Shown one piece after another: positions 63,842 to 64,000 of a stretch of 64,000 bases of DNA. The notes under the pieces were generated by a model. It saw only the letters and a list, made by a program, of their open reading frames with translations. It had not been told where the DNA came from and did not search any database. Position 1 is the stretch's first letter. Each line of letters starts with the position of its first letter. Made by a program: the position numbers and the translations under genes. Source of the DNA: Caulobacter sp. (lineage in GTDB: Bacteria; Pseudomonadota; Alphaproteobacteria; Caulobacterales; Caulobacteraceae); assembly GCA_030683005.1 (NCBI GenBank), contig JAUXMY010000017.1, positions 1-64,000 on the forward strand, in the 5' to 3' direction.

Positions 63842-64000
63842 ATGCGCGTCGCCACTATCGCCAGCCTTGGTGCTTCCGCCCTTTTGGGCGTCGGCGCCCT
63901 GTTCGTGGCCAAGGTCTGGTTGCCCAACGCCCAGGCTGGGCCCGGCAAGGCGGCGGCCCAGCCCGCGGTCGCCATGTCCTCCATCGTCGCGGCGGCGGCG
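63842..64000 (+). CDS. cpaB: Flp pilus assembly protein CpaB (5' part)
   Basis: Only the first 53 residues are in the window. MRVATIASLGASALLGVGAL followed by FVAKVWLPNAQAG is the typical N-terminus of Caulobacter CpaB, with one signal/anchor helix before the SAF domains that follow off the edge. CpaB is a periplasmic part of the Flp/Tad pilus secretion system. In C. crescentus, cpaB follows pilA and cpaA; here guaD lies upstream, so those genes must be elsewhere. Direct repeats lie about 100-160 bp upstream of the start. Confidence 0.85.
   Translation, partial: MRVATIASLGASALLGVGALFVAKVWLPNAQAGPGKAAAQPAVAMSSIVAAAA

Overview
The window is 64 kb of very GC-rich, densely coding chromosome from an alphaproteobacterium, most likely a member of the Caulobacterales (Caulobacter, Phenylobacterium or Brevundimonas type). 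The evidence is the start of a Caulobacter-type cpaB pilus gene at the right edge, a DUF2794 protein, a DUF1223 protein, TonB-dependent receptors, a mesaconyl-CoA hydratase-like protein and many palindromic intergenic repeats. I see no rRNA, tRNA, CRISPR array or prophage. About 65 protein genes are supported, most of them housekeeping or metabolic.

Left part (1-15000): a DUF559 nuclease-like gene framed by palindromic repeats; a TesB thioesterase; DUF427 and S41 peptidase genes; a Baeyer-Villiger-type flavin monooxygenase with two inverted repeats upstream; ffh-rpsP-rimM; a glyoxalase-fold protein; two tandem M3 oligopeptidases; murI; and a secreted SRPBCC protein behind a perfect TetR-type palindrome. 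Centre-left (15000-34500): oxyR; a His-rich PadR regulator behind three copies of an ATATATC operator and next to a TonB receptor; two tandem S9 prolyl oligopeptidases; a potassium channel; dapF; two small secreted proteins; thpR; an aldo/keto reductase; the tesA-ybbA-ybbP cluster, with ybbP frameshifted; and a Bax-inhibitor-1 protein.

Centre-right (34500-53000): an SDR; DUF1223; aconitase; a cytochrome c maturation cluster (ccmA, ccmB, a Spy-like gene, ccmC, ccmD, ccmG); MarR; yciB-ftsY; a TRIC-type channel; a decayed ISAs1-family transposase; a CitE-like lyase; mtaB; and two divergent citrate synthase homologues, one carrying an N-terminal helix-turn-helix. Right part (53000-64000): a HIT protein and mesaconyl-CoA hydratase-like gene; mdh; an LprI-like protein; GNAT and DUF2141 genes; then a cobalamin riboswitch driving btuB-cobQ, followed by guanine deaminase and cpaB.

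Together the genes suggest a free-living aerobic heterotroph that scavenges peptides (four secreted oligopeptidases), uses acyl-CoA and C4 acid metabolism (thioesterase, CitE-like lyase, MaoC hydratase, citrate synthases, aconitase, malate dehydrogenase) and imports and finishes cobalamin. The most unusual items are the DUF559 gene inside a REP-bounded unit that has a gene-less inverted counterpart near 53.7 kb, the helix-turn-helix/citrate synthase fusion, and the His-rich PadR with its operator array.
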